Notes: a model not told the origin generated them from the sequence alone. A stretch of DNA of 64,000 nucleotides from Hyaloscypha bicolor E (GCF_002865645.1 NW_020194560.1:806001-870000); one strand, 5' to 3'; shown: positions 51,716 to 64,000, counted from the first letter of the stretch. Made by a program: numbers and translations.

Positions 51716-54700
51716 ATGGATAGTGACGAGGTTCGTTTCCGCACCTGTGTCATCCCATGAGCTATTCACGCCTGACCATCTGCTTACCGGACACAACCAT
51801 CAGTTCGATCCAGAGCCGCTCTCACAGCCATCTGGGGCAGTTCCTCCTCGAAGAAAATCGACCACGCTGTCGCGAGTGTTCAGTGGACTATCCATCACCA
51901 GACGCTCAAGCGAAAGCTCTGAGGATAAACGAGGGAAGTTCGGGCTGACCCTCATCTGCGATCGTGCCGACCCTATCGTCGACATCGTCTTCGTCCATGG
52001 TCTCGGTGGAGGTTCACGAAAGACATGGTGCAAAGGAGATGACCCTGGACTATACTGGCCCAAAGAGTGGCTGCAACGAGATCCAGAGTTCAAGAATGTA
52101 AGGACATATGGCTTTGGCTATGATTCGGATTGGGACACGAGGAGGGGCTCACAACTCGACGTCCATGATTTCGGCAAGGCGTTGCTCTCCGCACTGCTAA
52201 GAGACCCTTACATAAGGAGAAGTCAGAATGTGAGCATTTTGGCTACCCATCAGCCTGGTAATTTGCTGACCAGTCCGCTTCGTAGCTTCCTATTATTCTC
52301 GTCGCACATAGCATGGGTGGTCTTGTTATTAAAAAGGTATGGGTGAAATCTCTCTGGTTTCAAGTGAGTCTATGGCGTTAAAATCCTCCAGGCATATCTC
52401 CTGTCCCGCAACGATCCTACGTTCCTAGAATTGGGGAAACGGTTCTATAGCATGTACTTCCTAGCGACTCCTCATCACGGTGCTGCATCTGCTGAGCTTC
52501 TCTCATTTGTTCTTCGTGCATCCTTTTCTGGAAGCCTTCCATTCTTGGCAGACTTGCATCAAGACTCTCCCTCCATTCAGCAGATCAACGATGAGTTCCG
52601 TCACTGCGCCCTTCAACTGAGTGGAGGCATATATTCCTTCTACGAGACACAACCTACGTCCCTGTTTGGCATCGGCGAGAGAATTATTGTGAAGAAGTCG
52701 TCGGCCATGACCGGTCTTCCTAACGAACAGTCAGCGCCATTAAATGCCAACCACCGGGGAGTGTGCAAATTCAGTTCTCCTTCCGATGATAACTTTTTGG
52801 CCATCAGGAATTCTTTTTTGATAAATGTAGATAAAATAAAGGAAGCTTGTCAGTATTTTCCTCTCGGCCACTTTGCTGGAGCTAATGCTATTTAGGGGAT
52901 TTGAAACATCGCGAACAGCTTCGGAACCAGAAGCGCCAATTGAAACGGTTTCTCTGCATATCCGAGCAACTGGAGGATGGACTTATTGATACGGACGAGC
53001 CTCGAGCAGATGGTTCCTGTGAGTGGCTCGTCACAAATCCCAAGTTCCGACAGTGGCGAGACTCATCATCAACTAATCCGCTCTTTTGGCTAAGTGGCAG
53101 GCCGGCTACGGGAAAGACTTTCTTGACAAACCACGTCAGAGAACATCTCAACGAATTGGGAGCTGATTGCAGCACCTATTTCTTTCGAGAAGGGGACAAG
53201 ACCTTGTCAGCATTGAGTAGCTGTCTTTTATCTCTTGCGTACCAGATGGCTTGCTCCAACGTGGCAATTCGGCAAGCATTCCTCGAGATGCAGGAGGACG
53301 ACGTTCGGATCGACAGAGACAACTACCAGTCGATATGGCGTAAGCTGTTCCAGGGGGGAATCTTTCGGACAACGCTCTACAAATCTCACTACTGGGTAAT
53401 CGATGCTCTGGATGAATGCAAATCCCCAGTCAACTTCTTCCAGCTTATCCTCAAAACTGAGCACACCTTCCCATTGCGTATATTTGTGTCATCAAGGCCG
53501 AGCAATGAATTACACAGTCAACTACATGGGATGGAACCTCCAGCTCAGATTCATTTGATATTGCCAACGGATACTCTCCAGGACATCAGGTGGTATGTCC
53601 AAAATCATACCGACTTTCCCTCGATGCAGAACCATAAGACCCACCAACAACTTGTAGATACCCTCGTTGAGAAATCAGAAGGTGTATTCCTGTGGGTGAA
53701 GCTTGTGCTGAAAGAATTGAGACAAGTCTACAGTGAAACTACTCTGAAACGAATCCTAGAGGATATTCCTAAGGGAATGGACAAACTATACTCAAGGTCT
53801 TTGGAACCGTTGACAAAAGATTCGTACGGTACACCTCTTGCCAAGGCAATTCTAACATGGACGGCCTGCGCGGTGCGGCCTTTATCAACCACGGAACTGA
53901 AATTTGCCCTGCAGCTCCATATACAGGACAACGTGTACAATTTGGAGAATCAAATCGCTACCCTGTGTGGACACTTAGTATATGTCGATCCGCAATACCG
54001 TGTCCTTATGGTCCACCAAACAGCGCGTAGCTTCCTTTTAACTTCGCGAACGAATTCTGAATTTGCGTTCCTGGAGCAAGAAGGCCACCGTCACCTTGCC
54101 CTCACTTGCTTGAAACAACTGGTTCACGATGATCTGAAGGCTCCACAATCTCGAAGGCCAAGTGCCAATCTTAGTACCACTTCTCGATCGCCCTTTCTTG
54201 ATTATGCCGCCAAATCTTGGTACGAACATGTCAACAAAGCATCCTCCGCTGACACTGAGCTGTTGAATTTGATTTACAAATTCCTCAGCTGTCGTCATGG
54301 GAATGTTTTGACCTGGATCGAACATATTGCATCGGCTGGAGACCTACATCATCTGATACAGACCGGAATGGTTCTCAGGACCTACCTGAAACGAAGAGCG
54401 ATTTACTTTCCGATAATAAAGAAGGAAGTAGAGACTATCGACTCTTGGAGCACGGACTTCATCCGCATAGCTTCGAAGTTTGGACGCAATTTACTGCGGT
54501 CGCCCCCCTCAATCTATCACATCATACCTCCTCTCTGTCCTCGTGAAGCAGCTCCCTACCAGCAATTCGGTCGGTCAACTAGGGGTATTTCCGTTCTGGG
54601 GTTGTCTACAACATCTTGGGATGATTGCCTTGCTACCATAGCCTACCACAAAAGCACGGCTACAGCTGTCGCTTGTGGCACAGCCCACTTTGCCATAGGA

Positions 54701-56650
54701 GCTTCAGACAAAATGGTCCGTCTATATACCACCTCCACTTGCCAGGAGTACGGCAAGATGGCACATGGTGAAGCGATCAGGATGCTAGAGTTTAATAATT
54801 CTGGACAGATGCTCGCCTCTGCGGGCAGACAGTTGATTCGTGTCTGGGATGTCGCTGACAAGAAACTGATCGCGGAATTCAAATCCCCCAGACCGGGTAT
54901 AGCAATGACTTTCACACCGGATAACAAGTCTTTAATGGCTGCTTGCCACGACAATCAAATGCATACCTTCGATATTGCCCGCAGTGAAAACTCCGAGTCT
55001 GAACCCTGGTACATTGACGTCGATTCGGAGCCCATCTACAGAGTTCCAGACACAGCAGCATTCTCGCTAGAGCATAAATTACTCGCAGTCGTCTACCGAG
55101 GCAGTCACATCCATATTTGGAGTTGGGAAGATGGCTACCTCGGGTGTTGCAAGAAACCTCAAGCCGATCAAGAACTCCTTCCATTCCATGCAAGCTCGCT
55201 TTGCTTCAACCCCGCGCCGGAAGCAAACTCACTGGCAGCAGCATACGAGGGTGGTACCATTCTTATCTTCGATCCTGTTCAAGAGGATGGTAATATCAAG
55301 GCATCACACAAGGCGGATACGGATACACAGACTCTGGCTTGCTCTCCTTGTGGTAGGACACTCATAAGCGGCAATTCTCGTGGTACAATCCGAATCTTCG
55401 ACTTCGAGGCTTTCGACCACCTGAGGCTGAAATTACTATATGTCATTCATGACCGTGACAATAACATCCGTAGCTTGGCCTTTTGTGCAGACAGCCTACG
55501 TTTTGTAGACATGGGAGGCCAGCAGACGAACATTTGGGAGCCAACGGTCCTTGTCAGACACGACGTCAGTGAAGAGATGAGTGAAACTGCATCCATCGAG
55601 GTACAAGAAATGTGTATCCCGCAAGCTGCGGAGATCGACGTCATCACAACCATGTGCGTTGAGTCTTCAGCGAGGCACATTTTCTGCGGCACCGAGGGCG
55701 GATCCGTAAAGGTTTTCAGTTTGACCACAGGAAAACAATTAAGAACCCTTTATATCCACTCTAATGGTGTTGGCATTACACAGCTCTCCTTCAGCGGCAA
55801 TAAAGCCATTCTTGCGAGTGCTGACTCCGCCAGTCGAGTGCTCATCTGGCAGCTGGCCCCTACCTCAGACAGCTGGAAAGCTAACTCTCTCCTACTAGAG
55901 CAACGCATGGAAGACCCGGTCGAGAATATCCTCTTCAACCCTTATGAAACCCACCTACTCATTGTCACAACCCTCATTGACAAGCTCTTCGCCCTCTCAG
56001 ACCCTGCCAGCGAGCCTATCTCCCTCACTTGGACAACCCGCAACGCCGGTATCTGGGCTCAGCACCCAACGAATCGGTCCCAGCTACTCTTGATCGTCCG
56101 CTCCACCCTTCGTATCTACACTTGGAACTCGCTAGGACTGCTCACCGCGTCAACTGGCATTCCCCTCCACGTCGAGGACTACCTGCCTTCCGACTTCGAA
56201 ATCCGTGCCTTCCATGTCGGCTGGGCTGGCCGCATTCTTGCGACCGAGTACTCAGCCCTCAGCCAAAGCCGCTCACATATTCGTCTTCTATTATGGAGTG
56301 CCGGGTTATTGGTGCCGGAAACGGAGCGCCTGGGGTCAGTGATGGGTAAGACTGGGGAGGGGTTAGCCGGGTTGGTGGGAACATTGGGAATGATAATTTG
56401 CATGACTGATAGCCTTATCCTGTTCCTCGATGATGATGGGTGGGTGTGTTCCCTTGATGTAGGGGAGGTGGGGAGCAGATTGACTTCTTATAAAAGGCAC
56501 TTTTTCTTACCTTACGATTGGCTGAGTACAAATGATGAGCTGTTATGTAAGTGCTCTGAGAAGGGGGACATTATCTTTGCCAAGGATGATGAGTTAGCAG
56601 TTATTAGGAAGGGATTAGAGTGTGGAGAGATAATTGAGTTTAATAATTAA
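51716..56650 (+). CDS. NLR-like protein: alpha/beta hydrolase, NACHT NTPase, WD40
   Basis: This codes for a predicted fungal NLR receptor of the kind linked to non-self recognition and regulated cell death. The model has five exons: 51716-51730, 51804-52229, 52286-52336, 52392-52848 and 52896-56650, giving about 1567 residues. Domains in order: an alpha/beta-hydrolase (SesB/DUF676-like) domain at about 60-300, with VFVHGLGGG (H70) and nucleophile elbow AHSMGG (S156); a NACHT domain at about 370-650, with Walker A GRPATGKT at 384-391, Walker B WVIDALDE near 483-490 and sensor FVSSRP near 513-518; 'VHQTARSFL' near 690, typical of this group; and a degenerate WD40 propeller at about 880-1480. 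The first exon (MDSDE) is inferred, as no in-frame ATG lies in exon 2. Introns 2-4 restore the hydrolase motif and are secure. The repeats are not recent high-identity copies. The ligand is unknown. The hydrolase Asp and His of a triad were not pinned down. Confidence 0.88.
51804..52848 (+). other. Hydrolase-domain exons of the NLR gene
   Basis: Three introns (51731-51803, 52230-52285, 52337-52391) frame the hydrolase part. The 51-bp exon 52286-52336 encodes just 17 residues, LPIILVAHSMGGLVIKK, carrying the whole nucleophile elbow. Skipping it would keep the frame (51 bp, phase 0 on both sides) but delete the catalytic Ser. Confidence 0.75.
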
Positions 56651-56779
56651 TAATAATAAATAATAATAATAAAAGTTAAAAAATAATTAGTTCTTTTATA
56701 TTTAATTTCTTTTAAAATAAAATAAAATAAAATAAAATAATAAGTTCTTTTAAAAAACTAATTTAATTAGGCTATTTTA
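56651..56779. other. AT-rich spacer between NLR and gypsy-L
   Basis: This is a low-complexity spacer with TAA/TAATAA repeats at 56648-56680 and AAAAT repeats at 56715-56742. The spacer carries the NLR 3' UTR and the edge of the RIP-affected domain. Confidence 0.6.
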
Positions 56780-57077
56780 TATAATATATATAGGGTTATA
56801 TGTAACTTAAGGGCATATAATAAACCTCGGATATTACAGATATTAATTAGAGAGATTAATGGCCCTTTAATATTATAACTAACTACTATTTATATTATAA
56901 GTATTAGGCTTATAAATTACTAATTATATATATATTATTAGGGCCTCTTATTTAAAGAAGGCTTCTCTGAACCTTATAGGAGGAATAAAGATTAGTTCTA
57001 TACTAAATTTAATACTATGATTTAATAACTTACTAATTTATGCTATTATCTTATTACCTCCTAATAAATATCTTATA
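56780..57077 (+). repeat. gypsy-L 5' LTR (RIP-mutated)
   Basis: This 298-bp LTR aligns without gaps at its ends to the clean LTR at 45527-45824. TGTGATGTGTATAGGG has become TATAATATATATAGGG and the final CACA has become TATA. Central blocks such as AACCTCGGATATT and GTATTAGGCTTA-type segments are kept. The five bases before it are TTTTA. Confidence 0.9.
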
Positions 57078-59399
57078 AGCTAATCTCTTTACCTTTAAAG
57101 AAGGTAGTTTAATAAGTAATTATATCTCGAAATCTGCGAAATATATAACCCCTTACTAAAGCTATTTCTATAGAGGAAATTAACTAAATTAATCCCGATA
57201 CAGGTAATAGTAAAGGCTTATATAATACTTTTAATAGGGCCCTTTAGGAGCTTCCGAGAGCTAGTAATAATAACGGAAATAATTCCGGTAATAATTAAGA
57301 TATCGAGATTAATACTCGAATTACTATTACCTAAGTTATAAAATAGAGCTTATATATTAAAGTTAAAGCACTCTAATAAAAACAAGAATTAGTAAATATA
57401 ATTAACTAATATATCCTATAATTAAAGTAATATAAGAGTATTTTTAGGGATATTTTGCGGTTTACTATATCTTATAGAAACTCTATTTATAAGTCTATTT
57501 TATCTTTATTCTATTTTCTTTAGTAATTCCTATTAAAGAACTTCCTAAAATAGAATTAAAACTTACTTCCTTTCCTAATATAATAAGCTTTAAAAGTAAT
57601 CTCGATATTATTTATTAGAAGTTACTATATAATATCCTAAAGATATATTTGAATTAAAAGATGCTTTTAAAATTCGAATATCTGACTTATATTATAGAAA
57701 GTTCCTTAAGAAATAGAAAATATTCGTATTTTTCTAGAAAGTAATCTTTAGAACCTAATCTTGAACTTATAATAAATACTCTTCTAAAGTTAATTCTATT
57801 ATAAGTGCTTTTAGAAATGAATTTCATAATATTTAAAAGGCTATAATAAAGTAAAGCCTATTATTATATAAGGTTTATTAGAAGTAATTTAAGGCTTACT
57901 TAGCTAATATACTTTAAATACCTTAAACCTATTAATAAAATGCCTTTAAGAAACTCCGAGATCTTTATTAGAAAAATAGTAAAATAGTTACTAAATTATA
58001 TACTCGAATAATTAGTCTTAAAATTAATTAGAACTTATATTTTAAGAGAGACCGGATCCGGATTCTTAATACTATTTTATCTAATTATAAGATTTATTAG
58101 ATACTTATATTTATTTTTTTAGGAAATAAGATAGTATTTATTTCTAAATAGCTTAAGAAAGCTTAGAAAGTAGAATATACTACTTATTCTAAATTAAGGA
58201 AAGTAAAGACAGGGAAGTTTAATAAGAGTAACTCTATTTCTAAAGATTCTAACTTAGTAAATTCTAATTTGCAAGGCTATTAAAAAAGAAAGAAGAAGTT
58301 CCGAAAATTATATAAGAAATCTTTAGATAGTACTTTAACTTCTTTAAGGCCTTAATAAAGTACTAGTTCTATTTTAGATATGATTTATTAAACTTATAAA
58401 TAGAAAAAATACTTTTCAGGAAATATAAAGTATTTTAAATATATTAAATAGACTTAATAAAACTCTAATAAAGCTAAAATTATAGAAGAATTAAGGTATT
58501 TATAAAAGTAAGTTAATACTATTATTATAGAGAAATACTTTAGAAAAGATTCTCCTAAAAAATAGAGAAAAGAAAAGGCTAAATCTTAAATATTAATAAT
58601 TTTAGCTATAATAAAAAAGATATATTATTTTATATAACTATTTAAGTAAGATTAATATAGCTAGAAGTAGGTTTCTTAAAAGTATATAATAGATTTAGTA
58701 ATATTAGATTAGATTATAACTTCCTTAATAATAATTAGGCTTAAACCTAAAGCTTTATTACTTTAGCTAAATATAACTAAGAATTTATAACCTTTTATAA
58801 AAACAAATTTAAAGTCTATAAGCCTATAATCTTAAGGTATTTATTATAGATAATTATAGCAAGATATATTCTTTTATGTTCTAGTTTTATAAATATAAGA
58901 ATATTAGCTTTTATAGTCTTATTTTTAGTATGAAATTTTATAAAATAATTCTTATATAATATATAAACTATATTAAGAAATAATAGATATATATATTTAT
59001 ATAGCCTAATAATATTAAGATTCTGATACTAAAAGAGTTTAGTAAAAAGCTTAACTAATACGCTAAACTAGTATTTTGAGTCTTATTCTTAATTAAAAGT
59101 AAATATAACTATCTTAAATAATAAGCTTTATATATTTATAATAATTACTAGATCTCTATTTTATTATATAATTCTAGTAATACTAAATAAAAGTTTTTAA
59201 TATAGCAAATTAATATCTTCTAAAAAGAGGCTTTAAAAGTACTTATTTATTTCCGGAATAATAAATACGAAATTTTTTTAGAGATTTTTAATTCTAATAA
59301 AGCTTTGGAATTTCCTAATCTTAGTAATATTAAATATTCTATTAATATAGATAGTACGGTCCTATATAAACCCAACTAGAAGTATTATATCTATATTTA

Positions 59400-59960
59400 T
59401 AAGATATATTTTATAAATATTAAATAAAGCCTAATAAAAACCTAATAAAAATACTTATTCTTTTTATTTCTAAAAAAGATAAAGAACTATATCTTTATAT
59501 TAATTTTTATAGACTTAATTAAATTATAATTAAGAATTAGTATCTGCTTTCTCTTATTAATAAGACTCTTAACTAGCTCTAAAAAGCCAATATCTTTATA
59601 AAGTTAGATCTTAAAAATATATATTATTAAATAAGAATTTATAAAAAATATAAGTAAAAAATAGCTTTTAGGACCTATTATAACTATTTTAAATATCTTA
59701 TAATACCTTTTGCGCTAGCTAATATACTAGCTATATTTTAAGTATATATTAATACTATATTTATAAGATTCCTGAATTATTTTATAATTATTTATTTAAA
59801 TAATATTCTTATTTATTCCCGAAATAAAAATAAATACTATAATTATATTTACTAGATATTTACTAGGCTATATAAAAATAATCTATTTTATAAACTTAGT
59901 AAATACAAGTTTAATATTAAGGAAATCAAATTCTTAAGCTTTTTTATTAGAATAAAAGAT
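59400..59960 (+). pseudogene. gypsy-L reverse transcriptase remnant
   Basis: The + strand translation follows the RT palm of fungal Gypsy elements: 'IPKKD.ELRLYI.F.RLN' near 59460, 'FIKLDL' near 59600, 'IPFALANT.A.FQ.YIN' near 59710, and 'YLNNILIYSRNK' near 59800. In the last, D-D has become N-N through G-to-A change. Several stops interrupt the frame. It cannot be active. Confidence 0.85.
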
Positions 59961-61249
59961 ATTTATACGAATCCTAAATAGGTTTATAGTATTATTAAAT
60001 AGCCAGAACTAGAATTATTCTATAATATTCAAGTATTTCTTAGATTTACTAATTTCTATTATAGATTTATTTACTATTATTTTCAGATAACTATAGACTT
60101 AATAAATCTCTTAAAAGAAATAAAAAAGAACCAGAAATCCGGGTTTTTTATATAAATAAATAAAATAGCTAAAAGCTTTAAAACTTTAAAAAAAGTTTTT
60201 ACTATAATACTTATTCTAGTTTATTTTAACTCTTCTAAGAAAATTTGTATTAAAACTAATATATTAAAATTCGTAATTACTAATACTATTTTATAATAAG
60301 TTAATTCTAGTAATAGCCAGAAAAAATACTAGTATTTAGTAATATTTTAGTTCCGGAAACTCTCTGGAATTAAATATAATTATAGTACTTATAATAGAAA
60401 GCTACTTATAATTATTAAAGCCTTTAAGTATTAATACTATTATCTTAAAAAGTTCAGATTTATAATTAAGGTTATTATAGATTATAATAATCTCTAATAC
60501 TTTATAAAAATAAAGTATCTAAAAAGCTATTAAATATATTAGGTAATATATTTTATAATATATAATTTTAATATTATTTATTATAGAAGTACCTTAAATC
60601 TAGTAAATAGACCTAGTAAAAGGCCTAATTATAAAAAAGGTTCTATTAATATAACTTGATTTCTAATTTTTTAAAATAAGCTAAAAGAAGCTTTTATAAT
60701 AATAATTTAGAAATCCTTATAAATATCTAAAAAGTTTTCTTTTTAGAATAAGTATTATTTAATATTTATTATATTTATAATAATTAAAGAGAAATATTTA
60801 TTATAAGATAAATAAATAGATTATCCTATATATTTCTTAATTATAGAATTAGTTAAAAAGCAAAATATAAGAAAATAACTTAAAGGCTCTATTATTATAG
60901 CTAAGATAATAGAAGTATCTATAATTATATTATTTAATAAAACTAAAGATTTCTTAGTTTCTCGAATTTTTGAATTAGATAATTATAAATATCTAATTTC
61001 TTATATATAAATATATACGGCTATTAAAAGAGCTATAATACTAGCTCCTTTATCTAAATTTCTTTTAAATATTATTTAGATAGCTTAGAGAAATAATTCT
61101 CGATATTAAAATATCTTAAAATAGAAGCTTAGTAAAAGAGATACTAAGAGAAAAGAAATCTGGAAAAATAATTTAGGCTTATTTAGATATTATTTAACAA
61201 TTATTATATCTAATAATCCCGCTTTATATTAAGAAGTTATAAAGCTTTA

Positions 61250-62520
61250 TTATAATAACCTAATAGTTAAATACTACAAAATAAAGAAAACTCTCGAGCT
61301 CTTTAGAAGATCCTAATATTAAAAGAATATAAAAAGAAATATTTATAAGTATTATTAAGAATATAATATTTGCCAGAAAATTAAAACTAAGAAGCATTTA
61401 CTATATAGTCTATTTAGTAGTTTATTATAGTCTAAGAGACCCTAGAATAAGATTTCTATAAATTTTATTATAGGTCTACTACTATATAAGAATTTAGTAA
61501 AAAGTCCCGATTTAATATAATTCTTATAATTATTAACTAGTACTTTAAAATAGCGAAATATATTATATATTATAAGATAATTAACTTTTCGGAACTTATT
61601 AAGATTATATAGAAATATATTTTCTCGATCTTTAACTTTTCTAATAGAATTATTTCCGATTAAGAAATAGTATTTACTAGCTAGTTCTAATCCGCTTTCT
61701 ACTTCTATTTAATATATAAATAGTATTTAAATATAGCTTATTATTTTTAGATAAATAGTTAGATAGAAAGGCAAAATTAGATCCTAAAATATTACCTAAA
61801 ATATTATTATAATACCTAAAAGAATAACTAGTTTAAAAAGTTATTTTTTATGAAATTTATATATAATAATTCAAAATATTAGGTTTTATAAAATATATCT
61901 TTTTATATATATTACGAATATTATTTTTAATTTCTATAAAATCCTGAGAATAAAATTATAAAAAAATTATTAGCTATATATAAGAGATTAGAAACTCTTA
62001 AAATAAAATAAAAAAAGCTTAAAAATTTATAATATTATATATAAAATAACCGGGAAACCTATTATAATAGATACTAGTTAGCTAAATACTATTTTAAAAA
62101 AGCTTAGATAATACTATTAATAAGAAATATTAAACTTAAAATAAAAAAGCTTAAACTAAAATTTATAAATCTATTTAAAATCCTTAAATATATTAATAAT
62201 TTAATATATAAGTTAGAATTACTAAGTATATATAATTATTTATATCTAATTTTTAATATTTCTTTTCTTAAAAAATATATAATAAAAAAGAATTAGAAGC
62301 TATACCTATATTTCTCTAAAGAACTTTCGGAATTAGTAAATAATAATAAAGAATAAGAATAGAAAATAAAAGCTATTATTAATTATTAATAAGATAATAG
62401 AAGTAAGAAATAATAGTATTTAATTAAATAAAAAGTCTAGTCTAAAGATTATAATATTTAGTTATCTATTTTTCCTAATTTTAAAAATTTCAAGGAACTT
62501 CTAAAATTATATAACCGAAA
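61250..62520 (+). pseudogene. gypsy-L integrase and chromodomain remnant
   Basis: An HHCC-type region is near 61280-61380 ('YNICQKIK' kept), the catalytic core near 61440-61900, and a chromodomain-like part near 62340-62520 ('YLIK.K' and 'F.ELLKLYNRN'). A chromodomain at the integrase C-terminus marks the chromovirus lineage, which tends to integrate into heterochromatin. Confidence 0.7.
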
Positions 62521-62640
62521 CTATAGCTTAAAATCCGAAATTACTTTTTAATAATTTCTTAAGATTAAAAAGAATTCTGGACTATTAAGAAAAAGGCTAT
62601 TTAAAAGAAAGAGAGGATCTAAATAGCTAAGAAAAGACCC

Positions 62641-64000
62641 GGAATAATAATAGAAATACTTTTTTCCTAAGGCTTTTTTTATTTATAATAGTTTTTTAGA
62701 GTTTTATTAAAGCTTATAAGAATTATATTTAAATTATTAGAAAAGGATTTAGAATTAAGAGAGATTTATTATAAGTAAACTAGCTATAAATATTTCAAAT
62801 AAATAAACTTTAATTCTTACTAATTTCTAATTCCTAAAATAAGAATACTAAATACCGGCCTTATTTAGAATTTAGTAAAGAATTAAGTAATACTTTCCGG
62901 AATTTGCTTATTTCTTAACGGGATATAATTATATTATAATAATATTAGTATTAAGAATATTAAGAGAAGTAAGTAAGAAACTTATAACTACTATATATAT
63001 TTTATAAAAGGCCTGAATTTCTGAAATTAGGTCCTAAATAGCTATAAGTATTATATTATTAGTATTTAAAATACTAGTAATAAACTAATTAGAAATCTCG
63101 GTAATAATCTTAGTAATAAGATTAATATTTTGAAAATAAACTTTATAGTATTTTTTTAAGAAATTAATAAATACCTAAATATATTAGAAAAAACTTATCT
63201 TTGGAATACTAATTCAAATAATATTATTATTTGCCTTATTAAAACGAGAAGAAGAATTTCGAAGCTTATTAGTTTCTTTCTAGTTTTTAAAAACCCAATT
63301 AATAGTATTATTTATATTAGTATAATACTATTTAGGATATTTTTTAAGAAATTTCATAAAGATTATAATAGTATTTTTCTAGAACTAGTAAGTCTCTAAT
63401 AGGTAATAAGGAATCTAAAATTATATTAGCTTTAATAAATATTAAAGCTAAAGAACTTACTAATATATAAGATTTAGAACTCTTATTATAATAATTATAA
63501 TTCTTTTTACTAGGTATTATAATATATAAAATAAAGGAATTAATAAATAAATACTTGAAATATTTCAAGTATTTACTAGTAATAGGAAAAAAGGCTATAA
63601 GATTATTTTTATACTTGTAATTATATTAGTAAATAATAAAGCCAAAAAAAGATATTATAAAATTAATTAAAAATAATTAAAGAAGACTTATAAAAAAGTA
63701 GAAAAAGAGGCTAGAAAATAATAATAAAAGAAGTTATTATATATATAGTTATTAGAAAAAAAGAGAATATATAGTAATATAAAGAAATTCTTTTATAGAA
63801 ATAAAGAACTATCTGAATTAATTACTAGTTTTTATATTAGTTCTAATTAGAGATTAATATAATTAATTAATATATATTTCCAGAAACCTATAAATAATTT
63901 CTAGAATCTTAGAAATATTTATATGGGTTTCTTATATAAATATTTTATTAAATTTTTTCTATATAACTATTTAGATTATTCTAATACGAGATTTAATAAA
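62641..64000. other. RIP-hit sequence, unassigned
   Basis: This is AT-rich, CpA/TpG-poor sequence with no match to the LTRs or internal regions of the other elements. It may be the 3' part of gypsy-L or another element inserted in it. A perfect 28-bp palindrome lies at 63548-63575. A minus-strand frame at 63344-63568 is AT-driven and has no recognisable features. Confidence 0.4.

Larger units (their letters stand above)
56780..62640 (+). mobile_element. gypsy-L: RIP-degraded chromodomain Ty3/Gypsy element
   Basis: This is a + strand Gypsy element of the chromovirus type. Order: 5' LTR 56780-57077; gag-like region about 57150-58600; RT about 59400-59960; RNase H about 60180-60450; integrase about 61250-61900; chromodomain about 62340-62520. 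RT blocks such as FRTYYN.F.YL..PFALAN and the YL.NILIYSR version of the YLDDILIYS box can be read. Integrase shows ISINFI.GL and EFAYNNS-like blocks. Stops throughout are of the TAA/TAG type. No 3' LTR matching 56780-57077 was found up to 64000, so the element either runs past the window or is cut. Confidence 0.85.

Noticed and set aside
53148..56403. Several minus-strand and off-frame reading frames across the NLR gene
   Set aside because: All overlap the long + strand exon with clear NACHT and WD40 features and show no features of their own.
63344..63568. Minus-strand frame of 74 codons
   Set aside because: It is AT-driven sequence in a RIP-hit transposon region, with no recognisable motif.

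Overview
This looks like a window from a filamentous ascomycete (Pezizomycotina). The evidence is short introns (47-73 bp) with GT-AG ends and CTAAC/CTGAC-type branch sites, a fungal NLR-type receptor gene, fungal Ty3/Gypsy and Ty1/Copia retrotransposons, and very strong repeat-induced point mutation (RIP). The RIP-hit DNA is extremely AT-rich. It has almost no CpA or TpG, while ApG, CpT and GpC survive, and the old transposon reading frames are full of stops. The species cannot be named from the sequence.

Layout. (1) 1-46056 is a stack of nested, RIP-mutated LTR retrotransposons. By matching the copies to each other I resolve, from outside in: gypsy-0 (+ strand, 1621-2073 and 43371-46056); gypsy-1 (- strand, 2074-43370) inserted in it; copia-1 (- strand, 7624-33583) inserted in the gypsy-1 integrase; copia-2 (- strand, 13747-33245) inserted 25 bp into an LTR of copia-1; and gypsy-2 (- strand, 16016-28992) inserted in copia-2. 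A further Gypsy of another family ends at about 1620. Two solo LTRs sit in the right-hand part. One of them, at 45527-45824, has escaped RIP. (2) 46057-47560 is a transition zone: a GC-normal non-coding stretch, then AT-rich DNA carrying a 158-bp TA-flanked foldback element (MITE). (3) 47561-56650 is a gene island with three genes. They are a five-exon fructosamine/ketosamine-3-kinase family gene (+), an imidazoleglycerol-phosphate dehydratase gene of histidine biosynthesis (-, convergent with the first), and a large NLR-like gene (+) coding for an alpha/beta-hydrolase-like domain, a NACHT NTPase and a WD40 C-terminus, about 1567 residues. An AT-rich element with about 50-bp inverted ends lies between the last two genes. 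(4) 56780-64000 is another RIP-mutated Gypsy element with a chromodomain (gypsy-L, + strand). Its 5' LTR is the RIP-mutated twin of the clean solo LTR at 45527. Its 3' LTR is not seen in the window.

The three genes do not form a pathway. Two are metabolic and one is a predicted immune or self-recognition receptor that ends 130 bp from the RIP-hit flank. The most notable points are the fully resolvable nesting, the clean/RIPed LTR pair, and a conserved stretch of about 5 kb between integrase and 3' LTR in the gypsy-0/1/2 family that I cannot assign.
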